A program made the position numbers and the translations under genes. From Pseudomonas sp. S35 (lineage in GTDB: Bacteria > Pseudomonadota > Gammaproteobacteria > Pseudomonadales > Pseudomonadaceae): DNA of 64,000 bases. Where the stretch lies: contig NZ_CP019431.1 of assembly GCF_009866765.1 (NCBI RefSeq), positions 310,001-374,000 of the forward strand, given 5' to 3'. A model generated the notes under the pieces. The model had not been told where the DNA came from. It did no database searches and worked only from the letters and a program-made list of their open reading frames with translations. The first letter of the stretch is position 1, and every line of letters begins with the position of its first letter. This document shows positions 45,506-55,525 of this stretch, piece by piece.

Positions 45506-47098
45506 ATGGATCACCGCAGCCGTTTTCGCCTGGAGTCCCTGGGCATCTTTGTGTTTGCCTTGGTGTTGTTCACTTTTGGGATCTGGGATCAACAGCCCCA
45601 AGGGTTTGACGGACGCTGGGCGCTGTTCCTGCAAGAAATGTTTCGCCACGGCGCGAGCTTTTTCCCCACGACCTATGGTCAGCCCTACGCGGATTACCCT
45701 GGCACCGCGACCTTCCTCAGTTTTGTATTTGCCCGCCTGTTCGGTGCGCCCAACCACCTGGCAAACGTGCTGCCCACCGCCCTGGCGTCCGCTGGGGTAG
45801 TTGCCCTGATCTATCGCTTGCTGGTCCCGTCGAGCCGGCAGTGGGCGCTGCTCACGGTGTTGTTGACGTTGCTGACCACCCAGTTTCTGGATAAGTCCCG
45901 CTCGGTGTGCCTGGACCAGATGGTGGCGTTGCTTTGTGTCGCCAGCGTTTACCTGCTGCACAGCGGCGGTCGCTGGAGACAACTTGCGGTGTACCCGTTG
46001 TTTATCCTGGGCTTTGCGATTCGAGGGCCACTGGGGTTGATCGAGGTCTGCGGCGTGGTCTGCGTGTATTGGGCGCTGGGCAGGCCGGGGGACCGGGTCA
46101 AGCAGGTGTTGATTCACGGCATTGTGGGTCTGGTGTTACTGGCTGCCTGCTGGTGGTTGTTGGTGAAACTGGCGCGCATCAGCGGTGGCGACGCGTTCGC
46201 CGACGAGGTGTTCAGGATGCAGGTGGGCGGGCGCCTGGATGAAAGTGGCGAGCCGTTTTATTTCTACTTCCAGCTGAGTTTGTATCGCTATTTTCCTGTG
46301 GTGCCGCTGGCCCTGGCCACGTTGATTGCGCTGCGTCATCGCTGGATAGAGCGGTTTGACGCAGATGTGCAGTGGGTGGTGCGCCTCGGCGCCTGCGGTT
46401 TGATGATCCTGCTCGGTTTGTCGGTACCGCACTTCAAGCGCGCTTACTACATTCTGCCGATGGTGCCGATGTTTGCTGCTGTTGCCGCCTATGGGCTGCT
46501 CCAGGCGCAAAGTTGGCTGATTGGCGTGCGCAGGTGCTACGAAGGCCTTGTCGCGGCGCTACCGGCGTTGTGCGTGGTTGTGGTGGTTGTCTGCCGGCAC
46601 GGGTGGCAGAAGCACGGCTATTGGCCGGATGTTTCGTTGCCGCTGCTGATTGGCGTGCTGGTGATCTTGCAACTGGCCGCAGTGATTGCCTGGCGCAGGG
46701 CGGCGCGGTTGGTGGTGCTCAGCCTGATCGCGTTAGCGGCGCAATGGTTGCTGCTAGTGGCCGTGGTGGAACCGGCCAAGGATCTGCAGTTCGATACCCG
46801 CACATTTGTCAGCCAGGTAGAGGTGTTGCGCAACGCGCAGCCTGGGCCCTTGGTGTTTATCAATCTGGGCCGGGATACCTGGGCGGTGCGCTACATGATG
46901 AACCTGGATCACGATGAGCTGCCGGTGTTTATCGGTAGTCATGAGCTTGAGCGCTTGGCGGCGATACCGCGGCCGGCTTGGGTGATTGTGGCGCGCAAGG
47001 AAAGTGCGCTGCTGCAAGGAACACCGCTGGAGCCATTGGCTCCGGTGTTCAGTGGGCGATTGAATGACAACCCGCTGTTGGTGTTTTTGCTTAAGTAG
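45506..47098 (+). CDS. ArnT-like lipid-linked glycosyltransferase (GT39/GT83 type)
   Basis: 530 residues with about 12 membrane segments. The first periplasmic loop holds GFDGRWALFLQEMFRHG and YADYPGTATFL, an acidic residue and Y-x-D-Y-P-P-like motif typical of PMT/ArnT transferases. The C-terminal soluble domain has no other recognised features. It probably transfers a lipid-linked sugar to an envelope acceptor. No arn genes are nearby. Confidence 0.8.
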   Translation: MDHRSRFRLESLGIFVFALVLFTFGIWDQQPQGFDGRWALFLQEMFRHGASFFPTTYGQPYADYPGTATFLSFVFARLFGAPNHLANVLPTALASAGVVALIYRLLVPSSRQWALLTVLLTLLTTQFLDKSRSVCLDQMVALLCVASVYLLHSGGRWRQLAVYPLFILGFAIRGPLGLIEVCGVVCVYWALGRPGDRVKQVLIHGIVGLVLLAACWWLLVKLARISGGDAFADEVFRMQVGGRLDESGEPFYFYFQLSLYRYFPVVPLALATLIALRHRWIERFDADVQWVVRLGACGLMILLGLSVPHFKRAYYILPMVPMFAAVAAYGLLQAQSWLIGVRRCYEGLVAALPALCVVVVVVCRHGWQKHGYWPDVSLPLLIGVLVILQLAAVIAWRRAARLVVLSLIALAAQWLLLVAVVEPAKDLQFDTRTFVSQVEVLRNAQPGPLVFINLGRDTWAVRYMMNLDHDELPVFIGSHELERLAAIPRPAWVIVARKESALLQGTPLEPLAPVFSGRLNDNPLLVFLLK

Positions 47099-47147
47099 GG
47101 GCTGTGCGGGGAGCCGGGGTGGCGAACGATAAATCCCAGCCAACAAA

Positions 47148-47168
47148 AAACCCGCACTAGGCGGGTTT
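47148..47168. terminator. Stem-loop between the glycosyltransferase and tRNA-Phe
   Basis: AAACCCGC / GCGGGTTT with a 5-nt loop, preceded by an A run and followed by T-rich sequence. It can serve the plus-strand gene and the minus-strand tRNA. Confidence 0.7.
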
Positions 47169-47212
47169 CTTGTGTGTTTCAGGTGGCGTTTGCACCACCT
47201 AAAACTAATTAG

Positions 47213-47288
47213 TGGTGCCCAGAGACGGAATCGAACCGCCGACACGGGGATTTTCAATCCCCTGCTCTACCGACTGAGCTATCTGGGC
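47213..47288 (-). tRNA. tRNA-Phe (anticodon GAA)
   Basis: On the minus strand: GCCCAGA/TCTGGGC acceptor, D arm with AGTCGGTA, anticodon loop ATTGAAAA region (GAA), T arm TTCGATT, discriminator A and encoded CCA. Confidence 0.97.
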
Positions 47289-47391
47289 AACGGGGCGCAT
47301 TAAACGGGTTTTTCAGGGGGTCGTCAAGCAAGTTTTCAAAAAATATTTAATTATTACCGTCGCTTACGTGCCGACCCCAGTTTTTGATCAA

Positions 47392-47664
47392 TTATTGAGC
47401 AGGTGGCACGTAGCCGTCGGCCTTGGCGTATTCCTCGCCGGAAAAGAACTTGTCCATCTCGCCCGCCAGGTATTTGCGGTCTTCGGCGTTCATCATGTTC
47501 AGGCGTTTTTCGTTGATCAGCAGGGTCTGGTGTTTCAGCCAGTCGCCCCATGCTTTGGCGCTGACGTGGTCGTAGATGTCCTGGCCCTTGGCGCCTGGGT
47601 AAGGAGGGCGTTCCAGGGCTGGCAGTTCTTCTTTGTACTTGCGGCACATTACGGTGCGGGTCAT
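47392..47664 (-). CDS. yggX: Iron-trafficking/oxidative damage protection protein YggX
   Basis: 90 residues. [20 protein letters not shown] has the invariant Cys7 region, then [18 protein letters not shown] and [18 protein letters not shown], all diagnostic of YggX. It protects Fe-S proteins and overlaps the end of mutY by 4 nt; MutY itself carries an Fe-S cluster. Confidence 0.97.
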   Translation of the reverse strand: MTRTVMCRKYKEELPALERPPYPGAKGQDIYDHVSAKAWGDWLKHQTLLINEKRLNMMNAEDRKYLAGEMDKFFSGEEYAKADGYVPPAQ

Positions 47665-48728
47665 GACGACACTCCTGCGTTCAATACTTCAGCCGCGCGC
47701 TTCAGCAGTTTCTTGACCGGGGCGGCAAGGCCCAGGCGCGGCGGGGTGGCGAGGTTATACCAGAGCCAGTCGGCCTCGGCCACGTGATGGGCGGATTCCT
47801 CGACTTGGACCAGCCAGGGTTCGATGGCCAGTTGGAAGTGGCTGAAGGTGTGGATCAGCCCCGGCAGTGCCTGGTGCTTGCCCAACTCCAGCGCGTGCTG
47901 GTTGGCCAGGTGTTCAAGGTCTTGCAGGTCGTCGAGTTCGGGCAGGCTCCACAAACCGCCCCACAGGCCTGTGGACGGGCGCCGATAAAGCAGAATCGCG
48001 CCCTCGGCGTTGGCCAACATCGGCATCAGCGTGCGCTTCTGTGGGATGGTCTTGCGCGGCTTGGGGATCGGGTAGCGCGTCTCCAGGCCGAGCATGTGGG
48101 CTTCGCAGCCTTTTTCCAGGGGGCACAGCAGGCAGCTGGGTTTACTGCGCGTGCAGAGGGTGGCGCCCATGTCCATCATCGCCTGGGTGTAGGCGTTGAC
48201 GCGGTCATGGGGCGTGAAACGCTCTGCGGTGGCCCACAGCTGCTTGGCCACCTTGGGCTCGCCTGGATAACCCTCTTGTGCGGTAAAGCGTGCCAGCACG
48301 CGCTTGACGTTGCCGTCCAGGATCGGTGCGCGCAGGCCCATGCTCAGGCTGGCGATTGCCCCGGCGGTGGACAGGCCGATGCCGGGCAGTTCGGTGAGCT
48401 TTTCGACATCCCTGGGAAACTCGCCACCATACTCGGCCACCACGATCTTCGCGGTCTTTTGCAGGTTGCGCGCCCGGGTGTAGTAGCCCAGCCCGGTCCA
48501 CAGGTGCAGCACTTCGTCTTCAGGCGCAGCAGCCAAGGCTTCGACCGTTGGCAAAGACGCCATGAAACGGTCGAAGTAATTGAGCACGGTGCTGACTTGG
48601 GTCTGTTGCAACATGATCTCCGATACCCACACCCGGTAAGGCGTGATGCCCTGTTGCCAGGGCAGGTCATGGCGACCGTGGCGGTCGTACCAGTCGAGCA
48701 CCGCCGTTGAAAACTGCTCGTTTCTCAT
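47661..48728 (-). CDS. mutY: A/G-specific adenine glycosylase MutY
   Basis: 355 residues. It has [15 protein letters not shown] (catalytic Glu), the helix-hairpin-helix [16 protein letters not shown], the catalytic Asp in [13 protein letters not shown], and the Fe-S ligands in [17 protein letters not shown] (C-x6-C-x2-C-x5-C). A NUDIX-like C-terminal domain recognises 8-oxoG. It removes A mispaired with 8-oxoG. It overlaps asmA and yggX by 4 nt each. Confidence 0.97.
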   Translation of the reverse strand: MRNEQFSTAVLDWYDRHGRHDLPWQQGITPYRVWVSEIMLQQTQVSTVLNYFDRFMASLPTVEALAAAPEDEVLHLWTGLGYYTRARNLQKTAKIVVAEYGGEFPRDVEKLTELPGIGLSTAGAIASLSMGLRAPILDGNVKRVLARFTAQEGYPGEPKVAKQLWATAERFTPHDRVNAYTQAMMDMGATLCTRSKPSCLLCPLEKGCEAHMLGLETRYPIPKPRKTIPQKRTLMPMLANAEGAILLYRRPSTGLWGGLWSLPELDDLQDLEHLANQHALELGKHQALPGLIHTFSHFQLAIEPWLVQVEESAHHVAEADWLWYNLATPPRLGLAAPVKKLLKRAAEVLNAGVSS

Positions 48729-50935
48729 CGTTTGAACAGGCCTTTCAAAGCATCTTTGAGCTGGGGGTTAACCTTGTCGAGCTTCTCTTCCAGCTTCTCG
48801 CTGAGCTTGTTGCCCGCTGCCTTGATCGCGACCTGGCTCAAGCCGTCCTTATCCAGGCGACAGGCCTTGGCGCCCAGTTCCAGCGGGCCACGGCAGCGCA
48901 GCGGCACTTCGATGTTGCGGAAGTTGGAGCCCACTTCGCAGGCCGGGTCCGGGACTTCGCGCTGGTCGCCTTCGACGATGATGCCGACGCGGTAGTCCAT
49001 GCCCAGCACGCGCAGGTCGATGTCGCCGTTGCCGTTGACCGCCAGGCCCGGGATGCGCACTTTCAGGTCGGGGTTGTTGGCCACGCCGTTACGGAAGGTC
49101 AGGTTGCCTTTGAGTTCCTGGAACGGTGTGTCCTTGCCGCGCTGTTCGCCGCTCAGGGTCTTGCGGTTGAGCATGGCAATGCCCGTGCACAGTTGTTGTT
49201 CAAGGTTGGCGTTGAGCAGCACACCGTTGTTGATCACAAAACTGGCGGTGCCGTTGAGGCTGTCGATCAGTGCCTTCTGGCTGTTGCCACGGCCGCTGAG
49301 ATTGCTGTCAAGAGTGACCTGTCCTTTGACCGGTGGCGTTTGCCCCTGGGCTTGCAGGATGCGTTCGACCGGCACCTGCTTGATCCGGCTTTGCAGCGCC
49401 AGCACTGGAATATCCTGGCGCACATCCAGCGTGCCGTTGGCCTGGAAGCTGCCGTTGTAGAGGCCGCCGCTCAGGGTGTCGAGCTTGAGCTGGCCATCGA
49501 TGCCTGAAGCTTTGAGCACGGCATTCTGGATCGGCAGTTTGCTCAGGGTCAGTTCGCCGAAGGCGAGGTCGGCATTCACGTCCAGCTTGCGCAGATGGGC
49601 CAAGGGCAGCAGTTTGTCAGTGCTCCAGGCGCCTTTGGTCGGTGCGTCCGGCAGCGGTGTGGTGCCACCGGCGGCCATGGCGCCGGCTTCGCTGTTCTGC
49701 ACTTCGGCCTGGCGGGCGGCGGTTGCGCCCTTGGCGGATTCAGACTTGGCCGGCAGGTAATTGTCGGCGTTGAAGGTGTCGCCCTTGAGTTGCACGCGCA
49801 GCGACTGCTTGGCGAAATCGTCCACAGCGACACGGCCGGTAAAAGTGCTGGCGTCGAGTTTAAGGGTCAGGTCTTCCAGTGCCGCGCTGGTGGGGGTGCC
49901 CTTGAGGCGGCTGACCAGCTCCACTTTGCTCAGGCTGCCCTCGGCCATTGGTGGCAGTGGGTTGCCGACGCTGTCGAGGAACTTGGCGAGGTCGAACTGG
50001 GCGATGGACAGGGCGCCGCTGAGTTGCGGGGTCTTGTCCAGGTCATTGACTTTCAGTTCGCCCAGCGCCCGCAGTTGGTTGGCCGAGAGCTTGAGGTTGG
50101 TCCACTCCGCGATGTTGGCCGCCAGGTCGACCAGCAACTGGCCTTGGGTCGAGAAGGTCACGGTCTTGCCTTGCAGCGGTTCGCCGGTGGCTTCGCCACT
50201 GAGTCGCATGTCTTCGAACTGGTAGCGTTTGAGGGCGCGCTGGATGCGCAGGTTGCCATTGAGCTCGGTCTTGACGCGCATCACTGGCTGGTTGCTGCCG
50301 AAGAATGCGGTGAGTTTCACCGGAATGCTGGCGCCTTCGTGCACGGCGCCGGCGCTCAACTGGATGCTCTCGGCGCTGAACTGCTTGCCGGTCTGCTCGT
50401 CGTTGTATTCGATGCGGGCGTTGTTGATCGTCAGGCTGTCGATGTCCAGGCGGATGGGCTGGGCCGGCTTCTCTGGCTTGGCCTCGGATGCTGGTTGCAC
50501 GGGGGCGGCCGTATCGGTGGTGGCCACTGGCGCGTTCTTGCCGATGTCTTCCCAGTTGCCATGGCCCTGCTTGTCACGGTTGAGGCGCAGGTTCAGGCCT
50601 TCGACGCGCACGTCGCTCATCTGTACTTCGCGGCGCAGCAGCGGCAGTACGCGCACCGACAGGCCGAGCATTTGCAGGTCGGCGAAGGGCTGGGTCGGGG
50701 CGGTCAGGGTCGCCACGCTGGCTTCATGCAGTTCAAGGCCAAGCCAGGGGAACAGGCTCCAGCCGATATCGCCATTGAGCGTCAGCTCGATGTGGGCCTT
50801 GTCGCGGGCGATCTGGCGAATCTCTTCTTTGTAGTCGTTGGGATCGAAAAGATGGGTCAGGGCAAAGCCCAGAGCCACAATGATCAGCAACAGCCCGAGA
50901 AGTACCAGACCCAGGATTTTGCCGAACGCTTTCAT
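48725..50935 (-). CDS. AsmA-family envelope protein
   Basis: 736 residues from the ATG complementary to 50933-50935 (AAGGA upstream). It has an N-terminal membrane anchor (ILGLVLLGLLLIIVALGFAL), then the AsmA start FDPNDYKEEIRQIARDK and LTLNGDIGWSLFPWLG. A long beta-rich groove domain follows, with the conserved C-terminal GNGDIDLRVLGMDY. Such bridge-like proteins move lipids between membranes. It is coupled to mutY. Confidence 0.88.
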   Translation of the reverse strand: MKAFGKILGLVLLGLLLIIVALGFALTHLFDPNDYKEEIRQIARDKAHIELTLNGDIGWSLFPWLGLELHEASVATLTAPTQPFADLQMLGLSVRVLPLLRREVQMSDVRVEGLNLRLNRDKQGHGNWEDIGKNAPVATTDTAAPVQPASEAKPEKPAQPIRLDIDSLTINNARIEYNDEQTGKQFSAESIQLSAGAVHEGASIPVKLTAFFGSNQPVMRVKTELNGNLRIQRALKRYQFEDMRLSGEATGEPLQGKTVTFSTQGQLLVDLAANIAEWTNLKLSANQLRALGELKVNDLDKTPQLSGALSIAQFDLAKFLDSVGNPLPPMAEGSLSKVELVSRLKGTPTSAALEDLTLKLDASTFTGRVAVDDFAKQSLRVQLKGDTFNADNYLPAKSESAKGATAARQAEVQNSEAGAMAAGGTTPLPDAPTKGAWSTDKLLPLAHLRKLDVNADLAFGELTLSKLPIQNAVLKASGIDGQLKLDTLSGGLYNGSFQANGTLDVRQDIPVLALQSRIKQVPVERILQAQGQTPPVKGQVTLDSNLSGRGNSQKALIDSLNGTASFVINNGVLLNANLEQQLCTGIAMLNRKTLSGEQRGKDTPFQELKGNLTFRNGVANNPDLKVRIPGLAVNGNGDIDLRVLGMDYRVGIIVEGDQREVPDPACEVGSNFRNIEVPLRCRGPLELGAKACRLDKDGLSQVAIKAAGNKLSEKLEEKLDKVNPQLKDALKGLFKR

Positions 50936-51259
50936 GGGCGAGTCCTTGTATGTCGATTTCAAAATTTAGCCGCAGAGTATAACGCCCGACGGCCTGCGTC
51001 AGTTCACCGATCGTTACATTGTATCTAGGCGTAATAGAACGGGATTCTGGCGTCAGAAAAGTGGATTCGTTGAAAAAAGTGATGTCAGTTTGGTTTTTCT
51101 GTCATCCGCAGGTGCTAATCTCTGCGTGTTCGTTCGCCTTCTGCGACGTATCGTCGCGCCAAAATGGAGCTTCACTCAACAAAAACGGCCACGCTCTGCG
51201 TGCAAGGCCGAGGGGGAGAGCGCCTGACGAACGCATACTAATAACTGGGGGAAACACCA
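50936..51259. other. Divergent promoter region of asmA and the MFS transporter
   Basis: 324 bp without a supported gene. The plus-strand side is AT-richer and probably holds the transporter promoter. No clear operator is seen. Confidence 0.5.
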
Positions 51260-52921
51260 ATGAGCACTAGCACTGCGGCCGGGACTACCGCCGCACAGCC
51301 TGCGTTCCTGTCCAAGGAACGCATTATCGCCAAGCCCGGGTTCAACCGCTGGCTGGTTCCACCGGCCGCCCTGGCTATCCATCTCTGCATCGGCATGGCC
51401 TACGGCTTCTCGGTGTTCTGGCTGCCGCTGTCCAAGGCGCTGGGGATCACCAAGCCGGTGGCCTGCGCGCCGGACATGAGCTTTATCGCCCAAGTCTTCT
51501 CGTCCCAATGTGACTGGCCCATCTCCATGCTGGGCTGGATCTACACCTTGTTCTTCATCTTCCTGGGCTGCTCGGCAGCGATCTGGGGCGGCTGGCTGGA
51601 ACATGCCGGGCCACGTAAGGCCGGTGTTGTATCGGCGTTGTGCTGGTGCGGCGGCCTGTTGATCTCGGCGTTGGGTATCTATACCCACCAGATCTGGCTG
51701 ATGTGGATCGGTTCTGGGGTCATTGGTGGTATCGGCCTGGGCCTGGGCTATATCTCGCCCGTGTCGACCCTGATCAAGTGGTTCCCGGACAAGCGCGGCA
51801 TGGCCACCGGTATGGCGATCATGGGCTTTGGTGGCGGTGCGATGGTGGGTGCGCCGCTGGCTGCAGCGCTGATGGGGCACTTCGCTTCGCCGACCAGCGT
51901 GGGCGTGTGGCAGAGCTTCCTGGTAATGGCCGCGATCTACTTCGTGTTCATGATCGGCGGCGCGCTGTCCTACCGTGTACCACCGACCGGCTGGAAGCCT
52001 GAGGGCTGGACCGCTCCGGCGAAAAAAGCCAGCAACGCGATGATCACCCACCGTCACGTGCATGTGAACGTGGCGTGGAAAACCCCGCAATTTCGCCTGG
52101 TGTGGCTGGTGTTGTGCCTGAACGTGTCGGCCGGTATCGGCATCCTCGGCATGGCTTCGCCACTGTTGCAGGAAGTGTTCGGTGGCAAGTTGCTGGGTGT
52201 GGATGTGCCGTTCGGCCAACTGGATGCCGGGCAACTGGCGTCGATCGCGGCCATCGCGGCAGGCTTTACCGGTTTGCTGAGCCTGTTCAACATCGGTGGT
52301 CGTTTCTTCTGGGCGTCGTTCTCCGACTACCTGGGCCGTAAAAACACCTACTTCGTGTTCTTCGCCCTGGGTTTTGCCCTGTACGCACTGATCCCGAACC
52401 TGGGGCACCTGGGTAACGTGGCACTGTTCGTGGCGGCGTTCTGCATCATCCTGTCGATGTACGGCGGTGGTTTTGCGACGGTTCCTGCGTACCTGGCCGA
52501 CCTGTTCGGCACCCAGATGGTCGGTGCGATCCACGGTCGCCTGCTGACCGCGTGGGCTGCGGCTGGGGTGCTGGGCCCGGTGTTGGTCAACTACCTGCGT
52601 GAATACCAACTGAGCATCGGCGTTGAACGCGCTGCGGCCTACGACATCACCTTGTATATCCTCGCGGGTCTTTTGGTGCTGGGCTTTATCTGCAACATGC
52701 TGGTTCGCCCGGTGGCTGACAAGTACTTCATGACCGACGCCGAACTGGCTGCTGAGCAAGCGCTGGGCCATGACAAGGGCGCCGATGCCACCACTTCCCT
52801 GGAGTGGAAAGCCGCGTCCGGCAGCGTGCCGTTGGCGATTGCCGCCTGGCTGGTGGTGGGTATTCCGTTGGCGTGGGGTGTGTGGGTGACCCTGCAGAAG
52901 ACGGCGGTATTGTTCCACTAA
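51260..52921 (+). CDS. OFA-family major facilitator transporter (YhjX-like)
   Basis: 553 residues with twelve or more membrane segments. The N-terminal HLCIGMAYGFSVFWLPL, the MFS loop GWLEHAGPRKAG and the GLGLGYISPVSTLIKWFPDKRG motif are typical of the oxalate/formate antiporter (OFA) family. The C terminus has an extra helix (VPLAIAAWLVVGIPLAWGVW). A small organic acid is the likely substrate. Confidence 0.88.
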   Translation: MSTSTAAGTTAAQPAFLSKERIIAKPGFNRWLVPPAALAIHLCIGMAYGFSVFWLPLSKALGITKPVACAPDMSFIAQVFSSQCDWPISMLGWIYTLFFIFLGCSAAIWGGWLEHAGPRKAGVVSALCWCGGLLISALGIYTHQIWLMWIGSGVIGGIGLGLGYISPVSTLIKWFPDKRGMATGMAIMGFGGGAMVGAPLAAALMGHFASPTSVGVWQSFLVMAAIYFVFMIGGALSYRVPPTGWKPEGWTAPAKKASNAMITHRHVHVNVAWKTPQFRLVWLVLCLNVSAGIGILGMASPLLQEVFGGKLLGVDVPFGQLDAGQLASIAAIAAGFTGLLSLFNIGGRFFWASFSDYLGRKNTYFVFFALGFALYALIPNLGHLGNVALFVAAFCIILSMYGGGFATVPAYLADLFGTQMVGAIHGRLLTAWAAAGVLGPVLVNYLREYQLSIGVERAAAYDITLYILAGLLVLGFICNMLVRPVADKYFMTDAELAAEQALGHDKGADATTSLEWKAASGSVPLAIAAWLVVGIPLAWGVWVTLQKTAVLFH

Positions 52922-52954
52922 CACTGCCAGCCCTTAGGTCGCGGGCTTGTTGTG

Positions 52955-53079
52955 GTGAGCGGGCTTGCCCCGCGCTGGATCGCGAAGCGATCCCATGAAG
53001 CCACCGCGTTCTTTCAGTCAGAACGCGGTGGCAGGTTTTGGGGCTGCTTGGCAGCCCAGCGCGGGGCAAGCCCGCTCAC
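52955..53079. repeat. REPIN: two perfect inverted REP arms
   Basis: A 22-bp arm at 52955-52976 is repeated as its exact complement at 53058-53079. The 81 bp between them contain a second partial symmetry. It lies between the MFS gene and hisB and probably ends the MFS transcript. Confidence 0.85.
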
Positions 53080-53249
53080 TGCATAAGCCCGTGCTGTAAA
53101 AAACCGGCTGGCGTTCACATGTATGCACATGTCTATCCCCGACATTCCTCGCTTCAACTCGTCAGTCTTATCCCCTTCGATGTTTCTGTTTAGCGCCCGC
53201 GCCCCTATAATGGCTGCCTTTTTCGCCCAATGATTTTGCGGAGCTGGTG
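53080..53249 (+). promoter_or_regulatory. hisB promoter region
   Basis: A consensus -10 TATAAT is at 53206-53211; the matching -35 region (53183-53188) is poor. A GGAG ribosome binding site precedes hisB. Confidence 0.5.
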
Positions 53250-53843
53250 ATGGCCGAACGTAAGGCGTCCGTCGAGCGCGACACTCTGGAAACCCAGATC
53301 AAAGCCTCGATCAACCTGGATGGCACCGGAAAGGCCCGATTTGATATCGGTGTACCTTTTCTTGAGCACATGCTGGACCAGATCGCCCGTCACGGGCTGA
53401 TCGACCTGGATATCGTCAGCAAGGGCGACCTGCATATCGACGACCACCACACGGTGGAAGACGTAGGCATCACCCTCGGCCAGGCATTTGCCAAGGCCAT
53501 CGGCGACAAAAAAGGCATCCGTCGCTACGGCCACGCCTATGTCCCGCTGGACGAAGCGCTGTCGCGCGTAGTCATCGACTTCTCCGGCCGCCCAGGCCTG
53601 CAGATGCACGTGCCCTACACCCGCGCCACCGTGGGCGGCTTCGACGTCGACCTGTTCCAGGAATTCTTCCAGGGCTTCGTCAACCACGCACTGGTCAGCC
53701 TGCACATCGACAACCTGCGCGGCACCAACACCCACCACCAGATCGAAACCGTGTTCAAGGCTTTCGGCCGCGCGCTGCGCATGGCGGTAGAGCTCGATGA
53801 CCGCATGGCCGGGCAAATGCCCTCGACCAAGGGCGTCCTGTAA
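53250..53843 (+). CDS. hisB: Imidazoleglycerol-phosphate dehydratase
   Basis: 197 residues from ATG 53250; a GTG one codon earlier is possible. Metal-binding motifs are [22 protein letters not shown] and NTHHQIE. It is the monofunctional dehydratase without the phosphatase domain of enterobacterial HisB. It catalyses step six of histidine synthesis. It overlaps hisH (TAATG). Confidence 0.98.
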   Translation: MAERKASVERDTLETQIKASINLDGTGKARFDIGVPFLEHMLDQIARHGLIDLDIVSKGDLHIDDHHTVEDVGITLGQAFAKAIGDKKGIRRYGHAYVPLDEALSRVVIDFSGRPGLQMHVPYTRATVGGFDVDLFQEFFQGFVNHALVSLHIDNLRGTNTHHQIETVFKAFGRALRMAVELDDRMAGQMPSTKGVL

Positions 53844-54481
53844 TGCAGACGGTCGCGGTTATCGATTACGGCATGGGTAACCTGCACTCGGTGGCCAAGG
53901 CCCTCGAGCACGTAGGGGCCGGCAAGGTGCTGATCACCAGCGATGCCAACGTGATTCGCGAAGCCGACCGCGTGGTCTTTCCCGGCGTGGGTGCGATTCG
54001 CGATTGCATGGCCGAGATCCGCCGCCTGGGCTTTGACAGCCTGGTGCGTGAAGTCAGCCAGGACCGTCCGTTCCTCGGCATCTGCGTGGGCATGCAAGCG
54101 TTGCTCGACAGCAGTGAAGAGAACGATGGCGTCGACTGCATCGGCCTGTTTCCCGGCCAGGTGAAGTTCTTCGGCAAAGACCTGCATGAAGATGGCGAAC
54201 ACCTGAAGGTCCCGCACATGGGCTGGAACGAAGTCCGCCAGACGGTGGATCACCCGCTGTGGCACGAAGTGCCCGACATGGCGCGTTTTTACTTCGTGCA
54301 CAGCTACTACATTGCCGCCGGTAAACCGGGCCAGGTAGTGGGTGGCGGACACTACGGTGTGGATTTTGCCGCAGCGCTGGCAGAAGGGTCGCGCTTTGCC
54401 GTGCAGTTCCATCCGGAGAAGAGCCATACCCACGGCCTGCAATTGCTGCAGAACTTCGCCGCCTGGGACGGGCGCTGGTAA
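53843..54481 (+). CDS. hisH: Imidazole glycerol phosphate synthase, glutaminase subunit
   Basis: 212 residues: class I amidotransferase with catalytic Cys in [11 protein letters not shown], and His and Glu in VQFHPEKSH. It supplies ammonia to HisF. Confidence 0.98.
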   Translation: MQTVAVIDYGMGNLHSVAKALEHVGAGKVLITSDANVIREADRVVFPGVGAIRDCMAEIRRLGFDSLVREVSQDRPFLGICVGMQALLDSSEENDGVDCIGLFPGQVKFFGKDLHEDGEHLKVPHMGWNEVRQTVDHPLWHEVPDMARFYFVHSYYIAAGKPGQVVGGGHYGVDFAAALAEGSRFAVQFHPEKSHTHGLQLLQNFAAWDGRW

Positions 54482-54739
54482 GTGGCCAGGAAGCCGAAGC
54501 AACCGGTCTTGAGCCTCACTCCCGAGCAGGAGAGTGAGGCTACGCTCAAGATCAAGCGCTTCATGGAGGATCGCTTCGAGCTCAAGCTGGGTTCGTTCGA
54601 GGTCGCTGAAATTCTCGAATTGTTCACTACCGAAGTGGCTCCACACTATTACAACAGGGCGATTTTCGACGCGCAGACGCTCCTTAAAGAAAGGTTCGAA
54701 AGCATCGAAAGCGACCTGTGGTCGCTTGAGAAACCCTGA
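54482..54739 (+). CDS. DUF2164 small protein
   Basis: 85 residues with a GTG start immediately after the hisH stop (TAAGTG). The pattern LTPEQESEATLKIKRFMEDR and APHYYNRAIFDAQTLLKER is the DUF2164 family. Function is unknown. It lies inside the his cluster and is likely cotranscribed. Confidence 0.85.
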   Translation: MARKPKQPVLSLTPEQESEATLKIKRFMEDRFELKLGSFEVAEILELFTTEVAPHYYNRAIFDAQTLLKERFESIESDLWSLEKP

Positions 54740-54778
54740 TTTCCCAAGCATTGCTGAATATCGAATAAGGTTTGCCAG

Positions 54779-55516
54779 ATGCTGATTATCCCCGCTATCG
54801 ATCTCAAGGACGGCGCCTGCGTCCGTCTGCGCCAAGGCCGTATGGAAGATTCCACCGTGTTCTCCGATGACCCGGTGAGCATGGCTGCCAAATGGGTGGA
54901 AGGGGGCTGCCGTCGTCTGCATCTGGTGGACTTGAACGGCGCCTTCGAAGGCCAGCCGGTCAATGGTGAAGTGGTCACTGCCATCGCCAAGCGCTACCCG
55001 AACCTGCCGATCCAGATCGGTGGCGGTATCCGCTCCCTGGAAACCATCGAGCATTACGTCAAGGCTGGCGTGAGCTACGTGATCATCGGCACCAAGGCCG
55101 TGAAAGACCCGGCCTTCGTTGCCGAAGCCTGCCGTGCGTTTCCTGGCAAGGTGATCGTGGGCCTGGACGCCAAGGACGGCTTCGTCGCCACCGACGGCTG
55201 GGCTGAAATCAGCACCATCCAGGTGATCGACCTGGCCAAGCAGTTCGAAGCCGACGGCGTATCCGCCATCGTTTATACCGATATCGCCAAAGACGGCATG
55301 ATGCAGGGTTGCAACGTACCGTTCACCGCAGCGTTGGCGGCGGCGACGAAGATCCCGGTGATCGCGTCCGGCGGTATTCACAACCTGGGCGACATCAAGT
55401 CGCTGCTCGACGCCAAGGCCCCAGGGATCATCGGCGCCATCACCGGCCGTGCGATCTACGAAGGTACCCTGGACGTCGCCGAAGCCCAGGCTTACTGCGA
55501 TGCCTACAACGGCTGA
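54779..55516 (+). CDS. hisA: ProFAR isomerase
   Basis: 245 residues: a (beta-alpha)8 barrel with [17 protein letters not shown] (catalytic Asp), phosphate-binding GGGIRS and ASGGIHN, and YTDIAKDGM. It isomerises ProFAR to PRFAR. Confidence 0.98.
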   Translation: MLIIPAIDLKDGACVRLRQGRMEDSTVFSDDPVSMAAKWVEGGCRRLHLVDLNGAFEGQPVNGEVVTAIAKRYPNLPIQIGGGIRSLETIEHYVKAGVSYVIIGTKAVKDPAFVAEACRAFPGKVIVGLDAKDGFVATDGWAEISTIQVIDLAKQFEADGVSAIVYTDIAKDGMMQGCNVPFTAALAAATKIPVIASGGIHNLGDIKSLLDAKAPGIIGAITGRAIYEGTLDVAEAQAYCDAYNG

Positions 55517-55525
55517 GGACTGACC

